DNA from: Verrucomicrobiota bacterium
GTDB lineage: Bacteria; Verrucomicrobiota; Verrucomicrobiia; Verrucomicrobiales; Verrucomicrobiaceae
NCBI GenBank assembly: GCA_021413535.1
Contig: JAIOQF010000244.1
Location: forward strand, 1 to 7,505
Direction of reading: 5' to 3'
DNA length: 7,505 nt
Positions 6,308 to 7,505 of the stretch are shown here, piece after piece. A program made the position numbers and the translations under genes. A model generated the notes under the pieces. That model made no database searches. It was not told the DNA's origin and was given only the letters and a program-made list of their open reading frames with translations. Positions within the stretch are counted from its first letter, which is position 1. Each line of letters opens with the position of its first letter.

Positions 6308-7489
6308 ATGCCAGCCTTCATCCACCACATTGCGACCCGCGTTCCAGACACAGCTTACACCCAAAAGTTCGCACGAGATTTTCTCAAAGATTGCGCGCCC
6401 GACCCAAAAACAAAACGCCTCATCCAGATTGTCTATGATCGTTCCGGCATAGCGACGCGATATAGCGTAGTCGATGATTTCACAGAGGGTGCGGATCCCG
6501 TGCTTTTCAAACGGAACGCGGAAGGCGAGATGATTCCGCCGACCACTGGCGAGCGCAACAAAGTCTATGCGAAGGCGTCACGTGAGCTTTCCGTCGCCTT
6601 GGCCAGGCAGGTGCTGGAGGAGGCTGAAGGATTCGTCAATACTGACGTCACACACGTCATTTTCGCCTCTTGCACTGGCTTCGCCAATCCGGGGCCAGAT
6701 TACCACATCATTCGGGAGCTGGGTTTGAATCCGGGTGTCGAGCGCTACACACTGGGCTTTATGGGGTGTTATGCGGCATTTCCCGCTCTGCGCATGGCCG
6801 CGCAGTTTTGTGAAGCGAATCCCCACGCTGTGGTGCTGGTAATGTGCCTCGAGTTATGCACCCTCCACATGCAGATCAACGGACAGACGGACAGCATCCT
6901 CGCTAATTCACTTTTCGCCGATGGTGCGGCGGCGGCAATCGTAAGCGCGCGGGCTCCTGTCGCCGGAACACCAGCTTACCGCGTTGAAGGTTTTTCCTCC
7001 GCCCTGCTGCCATCAGGTGAGAATGACATGGCCTGGGAGATTGGCGATGAAGGCTTCAATATTGTGCTCTCGAGTTATGTGCCCGGAATCATCGGTTCCA
7101 ACATCGAGTCGCTGCTTGAAGGAGTTCTGGGTGAGTCGGCGCTCGGTGTCCCCGATGTTGAGGAATGGGCGGTGCACCCCGGCGGACGTTCGATTTTGGA
7201 CAAGGTGGAAACGAGTCTCGCACTGTCTTCCTCCGCGCTGGCGAGTTCACGTAATGTTCTGCGTGATTATGGAAACATGAGCAGTGCGACCGTTCTCTTT
7301 GTGCTGAAGGATCTTCTCGAACGTGCGGAGTCTGAAACCGCAACGACATGCGCGATTGCCTTCGGGCCGGGGCTCACGGTCGAGACTGCGGTGCTGGAGC
7401 GAATAGGAGGACCGGTTCCGCTTTCGCGGGACACGCAAAAAACATCCTTGCGTTTCGAGTCCGTGGCTGCCGAACCATCGCTTGTGTAA
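6308..7489 (+). CDS. Type III polyketide synthase (chalcone synthase-like)
   Basis: A 393-residue cytoplasmic enzyme, full length for a family of about 350-400. Type III synthases extend a starter acyl-CoA with malonyl-CoA and cyclise the chain to pyrones, resorcinols, phloroglucinols or naphthalenes, without an acyl carrier protein. The catalytic triad is complete: C154 in GFMGCYAAFPALRMA, H290 in EWAVHPGGRSILDKVE and N323 in RDYGNMSSATVLF. The C-terminal loop AFGPGLTVE (351-359) matches the family GFGPG motif, with Ala for the first Gly. Aligned by eye to plant chalcone synthase, cavity positions T132, T194 and T197 become C122, C184 and H187; cysteines at the first two are usual in bacterial enzymes (SCTG and ELC motifs). 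The thiolase-fold halves are complete, with no frameshift. It follows the YceI gene by 14 bases, and another start codon follows 12 bases after its stop. The starter unit and product cannot be read from the sequence. No Shine-Dalgarno is visible. Confidence 0.95.
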   Translation: MPAFIHHIATRVPDTAYTQKFARDFLKDCAPDPKTKRLIQIVYDRSGIATRYSVVDDFTEGADPVLFKRNAEGEMIPPTTGERNKVYAKASRELSVALARQVLEEAEGFVNTDVTHVIFASCTGFANPGPDYHIIRELGLNPGVERYTLGFMGCYAAFPALRMAAQFCEANPHAVVLVMCLELCTLHMQINGQTDSILANSLFADGAAAAIVSARAPVAGTPAYRVEGFSSALLPSGENDMAWEIGDEGFNIVLSSYVPGIIGSNIESLLEGVLGESALGVPDVEEWAVHPGGRSILDKVETSLALSSSALASSRNVLRDYGNMSSATVLFVLKDLLERAESETATTCAIAFGPGLTVETAVLERIGGPVPLSRDTQKTSLRFESVAAEPSLV

Positions 7490-7501
7490 GCAGCCGCAGT
7501 C

Positions 7502-7505
7502 ATGG
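7502..7505 (+). CDS. Possible start of the next gene in the PKS operon (3' truncated)
   Basis: An ATG at 7502-7504 lies 12 bases after the synthase stop, a spacing like that of the other adjacent genes here. Only one codon and one base are in the window, so nothing can be said about the product. In bacterial type III PKS clusters, methyltransferases and FAD-dependent oxidoreductases are frequent neighbours. Confidence 0.3.

Noticed and set aside
1..7505. CRISPR array, tRNA, rRNA or insertion sequence
   Set aside because: No regularly spaced repeats, tRNA-like cloverleaf, rRNA segment or transposase features were found in the two noncoding gaps.

Overview
The window reads as ordinary chromosomal DNA from a Gram-negative bacterium. 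There are two envelope or metal-related regions on the left and the start of a polyketide gene cluster on the right, and every gene I can support is on the + strand. The protein types, the moderately high GC and the absence of Shine-Dalgarno sequences before all starts suggest Verrucomicrobiota or a neighbouring PVC phylum. That placement is inference; no marker gene is present.

Region 1 (1-4237) is the downstream part of a heavy-metal efflux operon of the RND type. It holds the C-terminal end of a periplasmic adaptor (1-291), which carries an unusual His-rich tail and a C-terminal membrane helix. Four bases later comes a complete CusA/CzcA-like inner-membrane pump (296-3427), and 18 bases after that a small exported protein with a possible N-terminal histidine and a cysteine cluster (3446-4237). 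The outer-membrane channel and the rest of the adaptor presumably lie upstream. Together these would move metal ions from the periplasm or cytoplasm out of the cell, with the exported protein as a likely metal-binding accessory.

Region 2 (4238-5348) begins with a good promoter (TTGATG, 18 bp, TATAAT). It drives a Tyr/Gly/His-rich lipoprotein of unknown function (4403-4972), followed closely by a YjdM/PhnA zinc-ribbon protein (5007-5348). A 360-base gap (5349-5708) follows, with no convincing gene and a probable promoter at its right end.

Region 3 (5709-7505) pairs an exported YceI-family lipid-binding protein (5709-6293) with a complete type III polyketide synthase (6308-7489), 14 bases apart. 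A probable next gene starts at 7502, just as the window ends. The most interesting hypothesis is that the YceI protein handles or carries the hydrophobic product of the synthase. The tailoring genes that would define the product are outside the window.
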